64,000 bases of DNA from Pedobacter arcticus A12 (GTDB lineage: Bacteria > Bacteroidota > Bacteroidia > Sphingobacteriales > Sphingobacteriaceae): contig NZ_JH947127.1 of assembly GCF_000302595.1 (NCBI RefSeq), positions 186,001-250,000 of the forward strand. Direction: 5' to 3'. How positions within the stretch are numbered: position 1 is the stretch's first letter; each line of letters begins with the position of its first letter. This document shows positions 41,717 to 50,434 of this stretch, piece after piece. The translations under genes and the position numbers were made by a program. The notes beneath the pieces were generated by a model that was not told the DNA's origin, did no database searches, and saw only the letters and a program-made list of their open reading frames with translations.

Positions 41717-41734
41717 AACACCTAACAAGGTGTT
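41717..41734. other. Hairpin AACACCT-aaca-AGGTGTT
   Basis: A seven-base perfect stem 14 bases after the lipoprotein stop codon, without a U-tract. It may be the other boundary element of the cassette-like arrangement or a weak terminator between convergent genes. Confidence 0.45.
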
Positions 41735-41856
41735 GCCAAAATGGAGGAGAAATTGGCTCTGTGGAACTCACAAATTTTCAAACCGAAGTATAATATCTAT
41801 TACGTAGATAAATATCAATCTTTTACATTTTTGGATTTACAGAACTTCACAAAAAC

Positions 41857-43077
41857 TCACTTAAAAGCTATTGCTTTTACCGGAGAAATACGAGTGACTA
41901 ATAACGACGGAATCAATAGCACCAAAAGGCAAATCAGCAGTGTACCTGCGTTGATCATGAGTATATCTGCAAACTCAAGCTGTACCGGAATAAACTTCAT
42001 GTAATAGGAAGCTTCATCTAAAGTAAAAAAGTGCGTTTGTTGCTGTAAAACCCCTAATCCTATACCAAAAACATTCCCAAGCAACATGCCAATACCTACT
42101 AAGTAAAGCGCATTATAAAGAAATATTTTACGGATGCCCCAATTGGTTTCTCCTAAAGCTTTTAAAAGTCCGATCATATTGGTGCGCTCCAAAATCATAA
42201 TCAATAGTGCAGAAATCATATTGATAACAGCTACAATCAGCATCAAAAATAAAATCACCTGAGCGTTAACATCTAACAAAGAAAGCCAGTCGAAAATTAT
42301 TGGATAATTGTCCTTAACGTTTACTGTTTTTATTTCGGGTGGTAAAAAATCACTCAAAGTATAGGTAAACTGATCTAATTTAGAGAAATCGTTAACCCGC
42401 ACTTCGTAGCCTCCAACCTCGTCATCAGCCCAGTTGTTCAGCTTCCTAATCAGTGCCATATCACCAATTACATACGTTTTATCAACTTCTTCTACACCGG
42501 TGTTGTAAATACCAACAATATCAAATTTCCTTTTACGTAAAGATTCCTGTACAAAATACATCAGAAAATCGTCACCCACTTTAAGGTTTAGGCGCTTTGC
42601 CAATACATCGGAAATGATGATCTGTTTGCTGGCATTTATGGAATCGGAAAAATCAATTGTTTTACCTGCAATCAGGATATTTTTAAAGTAATTCCAATCG
42701 TAGGTATGGTCAATACCTTTTAAAATTACACCTTCTACTTCGCTATTTGCTTTAATAATCCCAGGCTTGTTAGCAAATGGCACCACATGCATTACGCCGT
42801 TTAAACTTTTGGCCTTATTTAAGTTGCTGTTTGGCAGCGTAAATGGTGAGTTCTCAAACGAGGAATTTAAATCGTACTTAACAAACTGAATATCTCCGTT
42901 AAAGCCTCTAACTTTTTCTCTAATTTCTGATTTAAAGCCCTTTACAATTGCAACGGATAAAATCATCACGCCCAAGCCCAACATAATCCCTACAATTGCA
43001 ATACGCACAATTAGTTTAGAAAAAGTCCGTTCAGCTTGTAAAGAGATGCGTTTAGCTATAAATAATCCTAAATTCAA
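41857..43077 (-). CDS. LolC/LolE-type ABC transporter permease (FtsX/MacB fold)
   Basis: About 406 residues. N-terminal helix, then a large periplasmic domain (about 70-260), then three helices near the C-terminus (VILFLMLIVAVINMISALLI; FLYNALYLVGIGMLLGNVFG; ILMINAGTLLICLLVLLIP). AKRISLQAERTFSKLIVRIAIVGIMLGLGVMIL in pieces is the LolC/E start. These permeases extract lipoproteins from the inner membrane together with an ATPase (LolD), which is not next to it. No ATG fits. TTG at 43077 gives the expected short (M)NLGLFIAKRI start. An earlier TTG at 43113 overlaps a CATATTTG box and is less likely. Confidence 0.88.
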   Translation of the reverse strand: MNLGLFIAKRISLQAERTFSKLIVRIAIVGIMLGLGVMILSVAIVKGFKSEIREKVRGFNGDIQFVKYDLNSSFENSPFTLPNSNLNKAKSLNGVMHVVPFANKPGIIKANSEVEGVILKGIDHTYDWNYFKNILIAGKTIDFSDSINASKQIIISDVLAKRLNLKVGDDFLMYFVQESLRKRKFDIVGIYNTGVEEVDKTYVIGDMALIRKLNNWADDEVGGYEVRVNDFSKLDQFTYTLSDFLPPEIKTVNVKDNYPIIFDWLSLLDVNAQVILFLMLIVAVINMISALLIMILERTNMIGLLKALGETNWGIRKIFLYNALYLVGIGMLLGNVFGIGLGVLQQQTHFFTLDEASYYMKFIPVQLEFADILMINAGTLLICLLVLLIPSLLVTRISPVKAIAFK

Positions 43078-43136
43078 GGGCTTTTGTTTATTTTTATAAT
43101 CGCAAATATGCAACCATTAAAATAAAAACAGAAAAT

Positions 43137-44381
43137 ATGTTAGGTTTAAAAAACAGGACTACTTACTTTTTACTTTTTCCACTCATCACTTTGCTAAGCT
43201 GCAATTCTTGTAGCGCTGGCGTTTTAACTCAAACACAACCTAAAACAACAAGTATATCCGGTGAAACCATAAATGGAAAAATATTGACCGGTGCTGACCA
43301 AACTAGCAAATATTTACCGCTACTAAAAGGTAAACGGGTAGGTTTGGTGATTAACCAAACTGCAGAAATTAATGGCGTAGCTTTGGTTGACACGTTAAAA
43401 AGTATGGGCATTGCTATTAAAGCTATTTTTGGTCCCGAACACGGTTTTAGAGGTACTGCAGATGCAGGAGAAAAAGTAGGCAATTACATCGACAAAAAGA
43501 CTGGGTTTCCGGTTATTTCTTTATACGGCGCTAAAAGTGCTCCTTCAAAAGAAGATCTAAAAAATATTGACATCATGGTTTTCGACATTCAAGATGTGGG
43601 TGCCCGTTTTTATACCTACACCATTACCATGGCGGCCGTAATGCAAGCTTGTGCAGACAGTAAAGTGCCATTAATTATCCTTGATCGGCCGAACCCAAAC
43701 GGTGGCTTGATCGATGGACCTATTTTAGACCCGAAATTTAAATCGGGTGTAGGAATGCATGCTATACCAATTGCACACGGTTTAACCAATGGCGAATTTG
43801 CCCAAATGGTTAACGGACAAGGTTGGTTAAAGAATGGTGTTAAATGTGATTTAACCGTAATCAAAAACGAGAATTACAACCATAACATGACTTATATTTT
43901 ACCAGTAAAACCATCACCCAACCTTCCGAACAACCGTTCTATTTATTTATACCCAAGCTTATGCCTATTTGAAGGGACAAACATTAGCCAAGGACGAGGC
44001 ACAGAATTCCCTTTCCAAGTGTTAGGAAGCCCTTTGCTAAAAGGAAAGTACAAATTTAGCTTTACACCAAAAAGCATTGATGGGATGAGCAAAAACCCAC
44101 CGCTAGAAAACCAGGTTTGTTATGGTATAGATTTTAGAACGGTGGACGAACAAAAGTTAAAAGATGCAAAAGAGCTGGATCTTAAATTATTGATTGATTT
44201 ATACCAGGCATATTCGGATAAACCTAACTTTTTTAATTCCTTTTTTAATAAATTGGCAGGCAACAATGTTTTAATGCAACAAATTAAATCGGGAAAAACA
44301 GAAGCCGAAATTAGAGCAAGCTGGAAAACAGATTTGGACGCTTATAAGCTGATGCGGAAAAAGTATTTATTGTACAATTAA
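43137..44381 (+). CDS. DUF1343 exo-beta-N-acetylmuramidase (NamZ-like)
   Basis: 414 residues with a signal peptide or lipobox-like start (ITLLSCNSC). The DUF1343 domain spans most of the protein: GKRVGLVINQTAEINGV, IKAIFGPEHGFRGTADAGEKV (in pieces, catalytic Glu in PEHG), LYGAKSAPSKEDLKNID, DIQDVGARFYTYTITM, ILDRPNPNGG, LPNNRSIYLYPSLCLFEGTN and SQGRGTEFPF. NamZ enzymes release terminal N-acetylmuramic acid from peptidoglycan fragments in cell-wall recycling. No muramate transport or MurQ gene is adjacent. Divergent from the permease gene. Confidence 0.93.
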   Translation: MLGLKNRTTYFLLFPLITLLSCNSCSAGVLTQTQPKTTSISGETINGKILTGADQTSKYLPLLKGKRVGLVINQTAEINGVALVDTLKSMGIAIKAIFGPEHGFRGTADAGEKVGNYIDKKTGFPVISLYGAKSAPSKEDLKNIDIMVFDIQDVGARFYTYTITMAAVMQACADSKVPLIILDRPNPNGGLIDGPILDPKFKSGVGMHAIPIAHGLTNGEFAQMVNGQGWLKNGVKCDLTVIKNENYNHNMTYILPVKPSPNLPNNRSIYLYPSLCLFEGTNISQGRGTEFPFQVLGSPLLKGKYKFSFTPKSIDGMSKNPPLENQVCYGIDFRTVDEQKLKDAKELDLKLLIDLYQAYSDKPNFFNSFFNKLAGNNVLMQQIKSGKTEAEIRASWKTDLDAYKLMRKKYLLYN

Positions 44382-44418
44382 GTTAGGTTGTTAGTTGGTT
44401 AGGGGTTAGATTGTTGGG
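44382..44418 (+). repeat. TTAGGTTGTTAGTTGG-type tract after the NamZ-like gene
   Basis: Begins at the base after the stop codon and reads AGTTAGGTTGTTAGTTGGTT then AGGGGTTAGATTGTTGG. Same class as 23923-23960 and 12417-12465. Confidence 0.65.
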
Positions 44419-44451
44419 GGAAAGCATCTCTTTTAAGAAATAAAAAACACG

Positions 44452-45366
44452 ATGAGAATTATATTTATGGGCACACCCGATTTTGCGGTGGCCTCTTTAA
44501 AAGCATTATTAGAAGCCGGAGAAAATATTGTAGGTGTAATTACGGCGCCTGATAAACCGGCTGGTCGCGGACAAAAAATCAACGAATCTGCGGTAAAAAA
44601 ATTCGCGGTAGAGCATCACTTAAATGTTTTACAACCAGAAAAACTTAAAAACCCCGAATTTTTAGAACAGCTAAAAGCTTTAAAAGCGGATTTACAAGTG
44701 GTAGTAGCTTTTAGAATGTTACCTGAGGTAGTTTGGGCGATGCCGAAATACGGAACCATCAATTTACATGCTTCGTTATTGCCACAATACCGTGGCGCCG
44801 CTCCTATTAATTGGGCAATTATCAATGGCGAAAAAGAAAGCGGTGTGACTACATTTTTTTTAAAACACGAAATTGATACTGGTGATGTACTGCTTTCTGA
44901 AAAAGTGAGCATTACGCAGGAGATGACTGCTGGAGATTTACACGACGCATTAATGGAAACAGGCGCAGGCTTGTTAACAAAAACTGTTTCAGCGATTGCT
45001 AAAAACGAATACCAAGAAAAACCACAAGCTACTTTTAATGAAAAAACGTTAAAACACGCACCTAAAATATTTAAAGAAGATTGTAAAATTGATTGGAACA
45101 ACAGCAACGAACAGGTTTATAATTTGATTAGAGGTTTAAGCCCTTATCCTTCGGCCTATACTACTTTTTTAGATAAAGGACTAAAGATTTATATCGCCGA
45201 ACAGGAGAATACTAAACCTGAGATTACTGCTGGTGAATTCGTGAGCGACGGCAAAACGTTTTTAAAATTTGCCACGCAAAATGGTTTTATATCCGTTAAG
45301 GAAATTCAGCAAGAAGGCAAAAAGAAAATGCTAATAGGAGATTTTTTACGCGGTATTAGGATGTAG
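44452..45366 (+). CDS. fmt: Methionyl-tRNA formyltransferase
   Basis: 304 residues. It formylates initiator Met-tRNA with 10-formyl-tetrahydrofolate. MRIIFMGTPDFAVASLKAL at the start, the SLLP folate motif in NLHASLLPQYRGAAPINWAI (about 103-122), and the catalytic Asp in EIDTGDVL near 144 are all present. The C-terminal domain (FKEDCKIDWNNSNEQVYNLIRGLSPYPSA in pieces) is intact. The usual neighbour def is absent. Length is normal. Confidence 0.97.
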   Translation: MRIIFMGTPDFAVASLKALLEAGENIVGVITAPDKPAGRGQKINESAVKKFAVEHHLNVLQPEKLKNPEFLEQLKALKADLQVVVAFRMLPEVVWAMPKYGTINLHASLLPQYRGAAPINWAIINGEKESGVTTFFLKHEIDTGDVLLSEKVSITQEMTAGDLHDALMETGAGLLTKTVSAIAKNEYQEKPQATFNEKTLKHAPKIFKEDCKIDWNNSNEQVYNLIRGLSPYPSAYTTFLDKGLKIYIAEQENTKPEITAGEFVSDGKTFLKFATQNGFISVKEIQQEGKKKMLIGDFLRGIRM

Positions 45367-45456
45367 AAACCTTCTGATGGTTAAAGGGTAAAAGATATAG
45401 CTGTATCAGATTACAAATCCTGGTCGTATATAACTAAAAACCAAAAAATCATTTAA

Positions 45457-46098
45457 ATGAAGAAACTAAGCCTATTCCTAAGCATCGCTGTTATTAGCGT
45501 ACTATTATTGAGCTGTACTAAAAATCAGGGCGACAAGGAGAAAATTGTGGAGATGACCATTTACCCAGAAACAGGGCATGGAGCATCGATTATGAGTGAT
45601 ATCTGGACCGAACCATTGGTGTTTTCAGATTCTGATGACCCTCAAAAATCTAATTTAAGTAGTATAATTATCGAAAACTTTGATTTCGATTATGAAAGAG
45701 GCTACGAGTATAAATATAAAGTAAAAAAGATTTGGTTGAAGAATCCTCCACAGGATGTATCGTCCATTAAGTACATTTTTATCAAACAACTTTCAAAAAC
45801 AAAAGTAATTATAACAGATAGCGAAAAAAACATACAACTTTTGGTATCGCCAGAAACTGTAAAGTTTACCCCGAAATTTCCAAAAGAGTTAGAAAGCGAT
45901 GGAAGCCTAAAGATTTATAATGCACTGCGTGTAAACGAAGTAAATACCAATAACTGGATGGCGCTTAAAACTATAGAGGGGTTTGACTTTGAAGCAGGTT
46001 TTACATATACACTAAACGTAAAAAAGACAACCACGGCTGAGCCTTATGCTGTAAAATATGTGTTGGTGAGTGTTTTATCAAAAGAGAAAAAGAATTAA
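45457..46098 (+). CDS. DUF4377 lipoprotein with two repeats
   Basis: 213 residues. Lipobox VLLLSC with Cys20. Two similar halves: FDFDYERGYEYKYKVKKIWLKNPPQD..SSIKYIFIKQLSK (about 69-110) and FDFEAGFTYTLNVKKTTTAEPYAVKYVLVSVLSK (about 175-210). Each matches the DUF4377 pattern IxGFxyexGyxYxLkV. The duplication gives an internal pseudo-symmetry. Function unknown. Not obviously linked to fmt, 90 bases upstream. Confidence 0.75.
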   Translation: MKKLSLFLSIAVISVLLLSCTKNQGDKEKIVEMTIYPETGHGASIMSDIWTEPLVFSDSDDPQKSNLSSIIIENFDFDYERGYEYKYKVKKIWLKNPPQDVSSIKYIFIKQLSKTKVIITDSEKNIQLLVSPETVKFTPKFPKELESDGSLKIYNALRVNEVNTNNWMALKTIEGFDFEAGFTYTLNVKKTTTAEPYAVKYVLVSVLSKEKKN

Positions 46099-46181
46099 AA
46101 CACGACATTATTTAGCAGAGTACTTTAAATACCTATTGTGTTCTGCTAATTAAAAGTAAAAACGAACTATGCGATATAATC

Positions 46182-47030
46182 CTAGCCCTTAACCTTCTTG
46201 TTCAGCTTATCAATCAAAAGCCTCGAAACTTCATTAAAATAGCGTTTACGGTTAAAACCCATTACCCACTGTATGCCCATTGCAGCATTGGTAATAAACA
46301 CTTCTTCCACCTCATCTAAAATTTCTGAGTTTATTTGAGCCTCAATCATATTTAAATTGTTGTCTGTGGCCAATTGCATAACCACATTGCGCATTACACC
46401 AGCAACACAACCTTCGCTTAGTGCGGGTGTGTAAATTTGCCCTTTGTAAACCAGAAATACATTTGCGCTAATGGTTTCGCATAAAAACCCATTCTGGTTT
46501 AAAATAAACACCTCATCTAAACGCATCTGTTGTTTATAAATACCTGCCATTACGTAAGGCAAAGCATTACAGGTTTTTATGTTCGAAAGTTTGTTTACGG
46601 ATTTTGGAATATCCTCGTAAATATCCATAATCAATCCTTTACCGTTGATCTCGTAAAACGGAGAATCTAAAGCAACAAGTTCTATGGTATAGGCGCTTTT
46701 GTTTTGGGTTGGTGTGTATAAACCGTCCGAATCGCGAAAAACGTTAAATCGTATGCGGGCATTTTTTAAATTCTTATTCCTTTTACAGATTTCGTCTACC
46801 TTTTCACGTAAAAAATAGCTATCGAAATTCGAATATCCTTCCAGCTTTAAAGTCTTCATACCTAACTGAAGTCTGTCGGCATGTAAATCGGCAAAATTCA
46901 ACCGCCCGTTTGCAACACGCATTGTTTCAAACAGACCGTCACCGTACTTAAAACCACGATTGGCAATTGTAAAAATCTTATCGTCCTCTTCTAAAATCTC
47001 TCCGTTAAAATTGATAAAGTTTTTTTGCAT
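46182..47030 (-). CDS. Class IV aminotransferase (PabC/BCAT/D-amino-acid transaminase family)
   Basis: 282 residues from MQKNFINFNGE at 47030. PLP-dependent fold type IV: NRGFKYGDGLFETMRVANGRL (about 26-46), the catalytic Lys in SNIKTCNALPYVMAG (about 152-166), and the E..SANVF phosphate-binding text ETISANVFLVYKG. The sequence is closest in style to aminodeoxychorismate lyase or D-alanine transaminase. Without a neighbour such as pabB, the substrate cannot be assigned. A -7 box lies at 47037. Confidence 0.85.
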   Translation of the reverse strand: MQKNFINFNGEILEEDDKIFTIANRGFKYGDGLFETMRVANGRLNFADLHADRLQLGMKTLKLEGYSNFDSYFLREKVDEICKRNKNLKNARIRFNVFRDSDGLYTPTQNKSAYTIELVALDSPFYEINGKGLIMDIYEDIPKSVNKLSNIKTCNALPYVMAGIYKQQMRLDEVFILNQNGFLCETISANVFLVYKGQIYTPALSEGCVAGVMRNVVMQLATDNNLNMIEAQINSEILDEVEEVFITNAAMGIQWVMGFNRKRYFNEVSRLLIDKLNKKVKG

Positions 47031-47036
47031 AAGGCA

Positions 47037-47044
47037 CAAATTTA
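47037..47044 (-). promoter_or_regulatory. Bacteroidota -7 promoter box (TAAATTTG)
   Basis: The minus strand reads TAAATTTG, matching TAnnTTTG, 6 bases before the aminotransferase ATG. It lies between this gene and the upstream rluD-like gene. Confidence 0.5.
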
Positions 47045-47068
47045 AGCTTTGGATTTCTTTTTCTACTG

Positions 47069-48100
47069 TTAAACCTGATTATTTACATAATTTCTCCACT
47101 TATCCAAAACTGCAACAAAATCTTCGGGCAACGGAGCCTCAAAGTGAACGTGTTCTTTTTTTGTGGGATGCATAAAGCCCAAGGTTCTGGCGTGTAAAGC
47201 CTGCCTAGGTATAATCGCAAAACAGTTTTCTACAAAACTTTTATATTTAGCAAATAGTGTTCCTTTACGGATTTTATCACCACCATAAGCAGCATCACTA
47301 AACAATGGATGTCCAATGTGTTTCATGTGCGCCCTAATCTGATGGGTTCGTCCGGTTTCCAATTCACACTGCACCAGCGTTACATAATTAAACCTTTCAA
47401 TCACCTTATAATGTGTTATAGACCATTTTCCTTTTTCGGGATCATCATAAACATCCATTACCTTACGGTCTTTTGCGCTTCTACCGATATAACCTTCAAT
47501 AGTCCCATCGTTCTCCAAATCACCCCAAACCAATGCTAAATATTGGCGAGTAATACTGTGGTCGTAAAACTGTTTCGCTAAATACGTCATTGCCCGTTCG
47601 TTTTTACTGATGAGCAATAAACCCGATGTGTCTTTATCTATACGATGTACCAAACCAGGACGGCCATCATTACCTGGCAATTGTGGCAACTGTTTAAAAT
47701 GAAAAACCAATGCATTTACCAAGGTGCCATTCCAATTCCCATAACCCGGATGCACCACCATACCCGCTTCTTTATTCACCAGAACAACATCATCATCCTC
47801 ATAAGTGATGTTTAAAGGAATATCTTCTGCATAAACCTCCGTATCTCTAGGCGGGTGTGGCAATACAATACTTATTTCATCAAAAGGCTTTACCTTATAG
47901 CTAGATTTTATTGGCTTTTTGTTAACCAACACATTTTCTGCATCTATGGCGTTCTGAATTCTGTTGCGTGAAGCATTTTCTATCCGAAGCATCAGAAATT
48001 TATCAATCCGTAATAAAGACTGTCCTTTATCTACAACAATCTTAAAATGCTCAAATAAATCGTTGTCCTCCTGCTCTTCCACGCTGTTTTCAAAATCCAT
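47069..48100 (-). CDS. RluA-family pseudouridine synthase (RluD-like)
   Basis: 343 residues. An N-terminal S4 RNA-binding domain (LRIDKFLMLRIENASRNRIQNAI, about 30-52) is followed by the catalytic domain with GMVVHPGYGNWNGTLVNAL, the catalytic Asp in GLVHRIDKDTSGLLLISKN (about 150-168) and ETGRTHQIRAHMKHIGHPLFSD. S4 plus RluA domain is the RluD layout, which modifies helix 69 of 23S rRNA. RluC-type specificity cannot be excluded. The acidic N-terminal 18 residues are an extension. Confidence 0.93.
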   Translation of the reverse strand: MDFENSVEEQEDNDLFEHFKIVVDKGQSLLRIDKFLMLRIENASRNRIQNAIDAENVLVNKKPIKSSYKVKPFDEISIVLPHPPRDTEVYAEDIPLNITYEDDDVVLVNKEAGMVVHPGYGNWNGTLVNALVFHFKQLPQLPGNDGRPGLVHRIDKDTSGLLLISKNERAMTYLAKQFYDHSITRQYLALVWGDLENDGTIEGYIGRSAKDRKVMDVYDDPEKGKWSITHYKVIERFNYVTLVQCELETGRTHQIRAHMKHIGHPLFSDAAYGGDKIRKGTLFAKYKSFVENCFAIIPRQALHARTLGFMHPTKKEHVHFEAPLPEDFVAVLDKWRNYVNNQV

Positions 48101-48104
48101 TTGG

Positions 48105-48112
48105 CAAAATTA
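48105..48112 (-). promoter_or_regulatory. Bacteroidota -7 promoter box (TAATTTTG) for the rluD-like gene
   Basis: The minus strand reads TAATTTTG, matching TAnnTTTG, 4 bases before the ATG at 48100. Confidence 0.5.
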
Positions 48113-48300
48113 AACCTTTTATATAAAAGTCAATCATAATAAAGCCCTTGGTATCATTTTTGATTCAATACGCGTACTATTAATAACAACAATAGCATTA
48201 CCGATGAAAGACTTTACTAAAAACCTGACCATTGTATTAAATTTTTTTCCGTTTCTGATTAGAAAGATTTACTTTCGAGAATAATTTATTCTCAAAGAAA

Positions 48301-49383
48301 ATGAAAAAAAAATTACGCTTATCCTTTTTAACATGTGCAACCTTATTGGTTTCTAGTAGTTTAAGCCTACATGCGCAAGACGTCTCCGAACTGATTAAAT
48401 CAGGTCCTGAGGACGCAACTAAATTAGCTCAAGCATACTTCTCTCCCGCTTTCAAAGGATTTGGATTTGGTATGAATAGCGGGTGGTACAACTCTGCTAA
48501 AGCTAAAAATCTAGGCAAATTTGATCTTAAAATACAATTTTCTGGCGCCTTGGTGCCAACCAAAGATCGATCGATAACGCTAAGCAGTTTAGGACTTTCC
48601 TCAAACGTAAAATATGATGCGGGAGCTACCACACCAACCCTTTTTGGTAAAGATGAAACTGGTGCATTGGTAAAATTATACGATGACGATGGCAATAAAC
48701 TAAGCGAATTCAACATGCCTAACGGACTTGGTTTCAGCGTTGTTCCTTCGCCACAAATTGAGCTTACCGTTGGCTTAATAAAAAATACTGATGTTACCCT
48801 TAGGTATACTCCAAAAATAAAAAACGAAGATTTTGGTTCTGTACAGGTTTTAGGTTTCGGTGTAAAACATGAAATCACCAAATATCTTTTCCCAGGGAAA
48901 ACAGCTAAAATAATTCCTTTCGATTTAGCAGTTGCATTTGGTTACAACCATTTAAAATACGATTATAACGTAAAAGTTGCTGACCAGCTAAATGACCAAA
49001 ACCCTGGGACCGATTTAAAACAAAGAGTTGCTGTAAACCTATCTGGCTATACATTTGACGCTATATTTTCAAAGAAATTTGCTGTTTTCACACCTTTTAT
49101 TTCTGTTGGATATAATACTGCAAAAACTGAACTGGGCATTTTAGGTACCTATAACTTTAAATCGGGTTACAATAATGTACCAGGTACTACTACTCCAGAT
49201 TTAACCAGTCCGAAATATGAAAACATTACAGATCCAGTCAAAATAAACCAGAAAGATATAGATGGTATGAGAGCTAATCTTGGATTCTCTTTACACCTAG
49301 CATTTTTTAGACTATATGGTGCCTACAGCATTGGCGAATACCAAGCTGTTACAGCTGGTATCGGCTTTGGAATAGGTAAATAA
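48301..49383 (+). CDS. DUF6588-like outer-membrane beta-barrel protein
   Basis: 360 residues with a signal peptide (about 1-25, ending LHAQ). The text DATKLAQAYFSPAFKGFGFGMNSGWYNSAKAK followed by alternating strands (FDLKIQFSGALVP, LGLSSNVKYD, PSPQIELTVGLIKNTDVTLRYTP) is characteristic of DUF6588. The predicted fold is an outer-membrane barrel; the ligand or channel function is unknown. It is a single gene with a strong terminator 20 bases after its stop codon. Confidence 0.8.
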   Translation: MKKKLRLSFLTCATLLVSSSLSLHAQDVSELIKSGPEDATKLAQAYFSPAFKGFGFGMNSGWYNSAKAKNLGKFDLKIQFSGALVPTKDRSITLSSLGLSSNVKYDAGATTPTLFGKDETGALVKLYDDDGNKLSEFNMPNGLGFSVVPSPQIELTVGLIKNTDVTLRYTPKIKNEDFGSVQVLGFGVKHEITKYLFPGKTAKIIPFDLAVAFGYNHLKYDYNVKVADQLNDQNPGTDLKQRVAVNLSGYTFDAIFSKKFAVFTPFISVGYNTAKTELGILGTYNFKSGYNNVPGTTTPDLTSPKYENITDPVKINQKDIDGMRANLGFSLHLAFFRLYGAYSIGEYQAVTAGIGFGIGK

Positions 49384-49403
49384 GCTTATTTAAACATTTG
49401 TAA

Positions 49404-49438
49404 ATCCTGACTAACTTTATTGGTCAGGATTTTTTTTT
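49404..49438 (+). terminator. Rho-independent terminator after the DUF6588 gene
   Basis: ATCCTGAC and GTCAGGAT form the stem with an 11-base loop, followed by nine T. Confidence 0.9.
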
Positions 49439-49442
49439 ATTT

Positions 49443-50333
49443 ATGATGATTGATTTAGTTTTTAATAGCCCGGAGGAAGAAGTTGATTTTGAACCAATCA
49501 ATAAACACCAGTTAACGTTGTTTTTTAAACGAGATGATTTGATTCATCCTTTTATCTCGGGCAATAAATGGCGTAAACTAAAATACAACTTACTCAAAGC
49601 AAAGGCTGCTAAAAAAACACATTTGGTAACCTTTGGGGGCGCTTTCTCTAACCATATTTTGGCAACTGCGGCCGCTGGCGCAAAGTTCAATTTTAAAACA
49701 ACAGCCTTGATCAGAGGCGAAGAAGCCGATAACCAAATATTGGGTTTATGCCGAATTTTTGGAATGCATTTGATTTTTGTGAGTAGAGAAGCGTATAAAA
49801 ACAAAGAGCGTTTATACCAACAATATTTTAAAAACGAAAGTCAGACGTTTTTTATCGACGAAGGCGGTTACGGTGAAGATGCCGAAAAAGGTTGTCGGGA
49901 AATTATATCAGAATTAGAAAACAGCTACGATTATTTGTTTTGTGCTGCTGGCACTGGGGCAACTGCTGCAGGGATAATAAATGGTGCTAACACAACTAAC
50001 GTCAATACAGAAATAAACATCGTACCTGCTTTAAAAGGAGGCGATTTTTTAAAACCAGAGATCGATAAATTGCTGATTACTCCTCATCCCTACAATTTAC
50101 ATACCGAATATCACTTTGGCGGTTATGCAAAAACCAAACCTGCACTAATTGATTTTATTAAAGATTTTAGCCAGAAAACAGGCATTTTATTAGACCCCGT
50201 TTATACCGGAAAGGTTTTATTTGCAATTAACGACTTAGCTAATCAAAACTATTTCAAACCCCAATCAAAAATTCTGATGATACATACAGGAGGCTTATTT
50301 GGCATTTTAGGAATGTTGGAAAAATTCAGATAA
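49443..50333 (+). CDS. D-cysteine desulfhydrase / ACC deaminase family enzyme
   Basis: 296 residues, PLP fold type II. The cofactor lysine lies in HPFISGNKWRKLKYNL (about 36-51), with TFGGAFSNHILATAAAGAKF (about 62-81) as the substrate and cofactor loop. CAAGTGATAAGIINGA (near 165-180) is the phosphate-binding Gly-rich loop. Members degrade D-cysteine to pyruvate, ammonia and sulfide, or 1-aminocyclopropane-1-carboxylate to ketobutyrate. Sequence alone does not separate them, and Bacteroidota members are more often desulfhydrases. ATG at 49443 or 49446 are both possible. Confidence 0.88.
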   Translation: MMIDLVFNSPEEEVDFEPINKHQLTLFFKRDDLIHPFISGNKWRKLKYNLLKAKAAKKTHLVTFGGAFSNHILATAAAGAKFNFKTTALIRGEEADNQILGLCRIFGMHLIFVSREAYKNKERLYQQYFKNESQTFFIDEGGYGEDAEKGCREIISELENSYDYLFCAAGTGATAAGIINGANTTNVNTEINIVPALKGGDFLKPEIDKLLITPHPYNLHTEYHFGGYAKTKPALIDFIKDFSQKTGILLDPVYTGKVLFAINDLANQNYFKPQSKILMIHTGGLFGILGMLEKFR

Positions 50334-50434
50334 ATTGAACTAATTTCCGTCAAACCGAAGCTACGGCTTTTGTCCAAAACGCATCAATTTGTCAATACAA
50401 GCGTTTTTTGATAGCTTTGACCAAAGTAAAATTT

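Noticed and set aside
40696-41734. Integron attC sites around the lipoprotein genes
   Set aside because: ACCTAAC resembles an R'' box, but GTTAGCG does not fit the GTTRRRY consensus, and no integrase or pairing inner boxes are visible.
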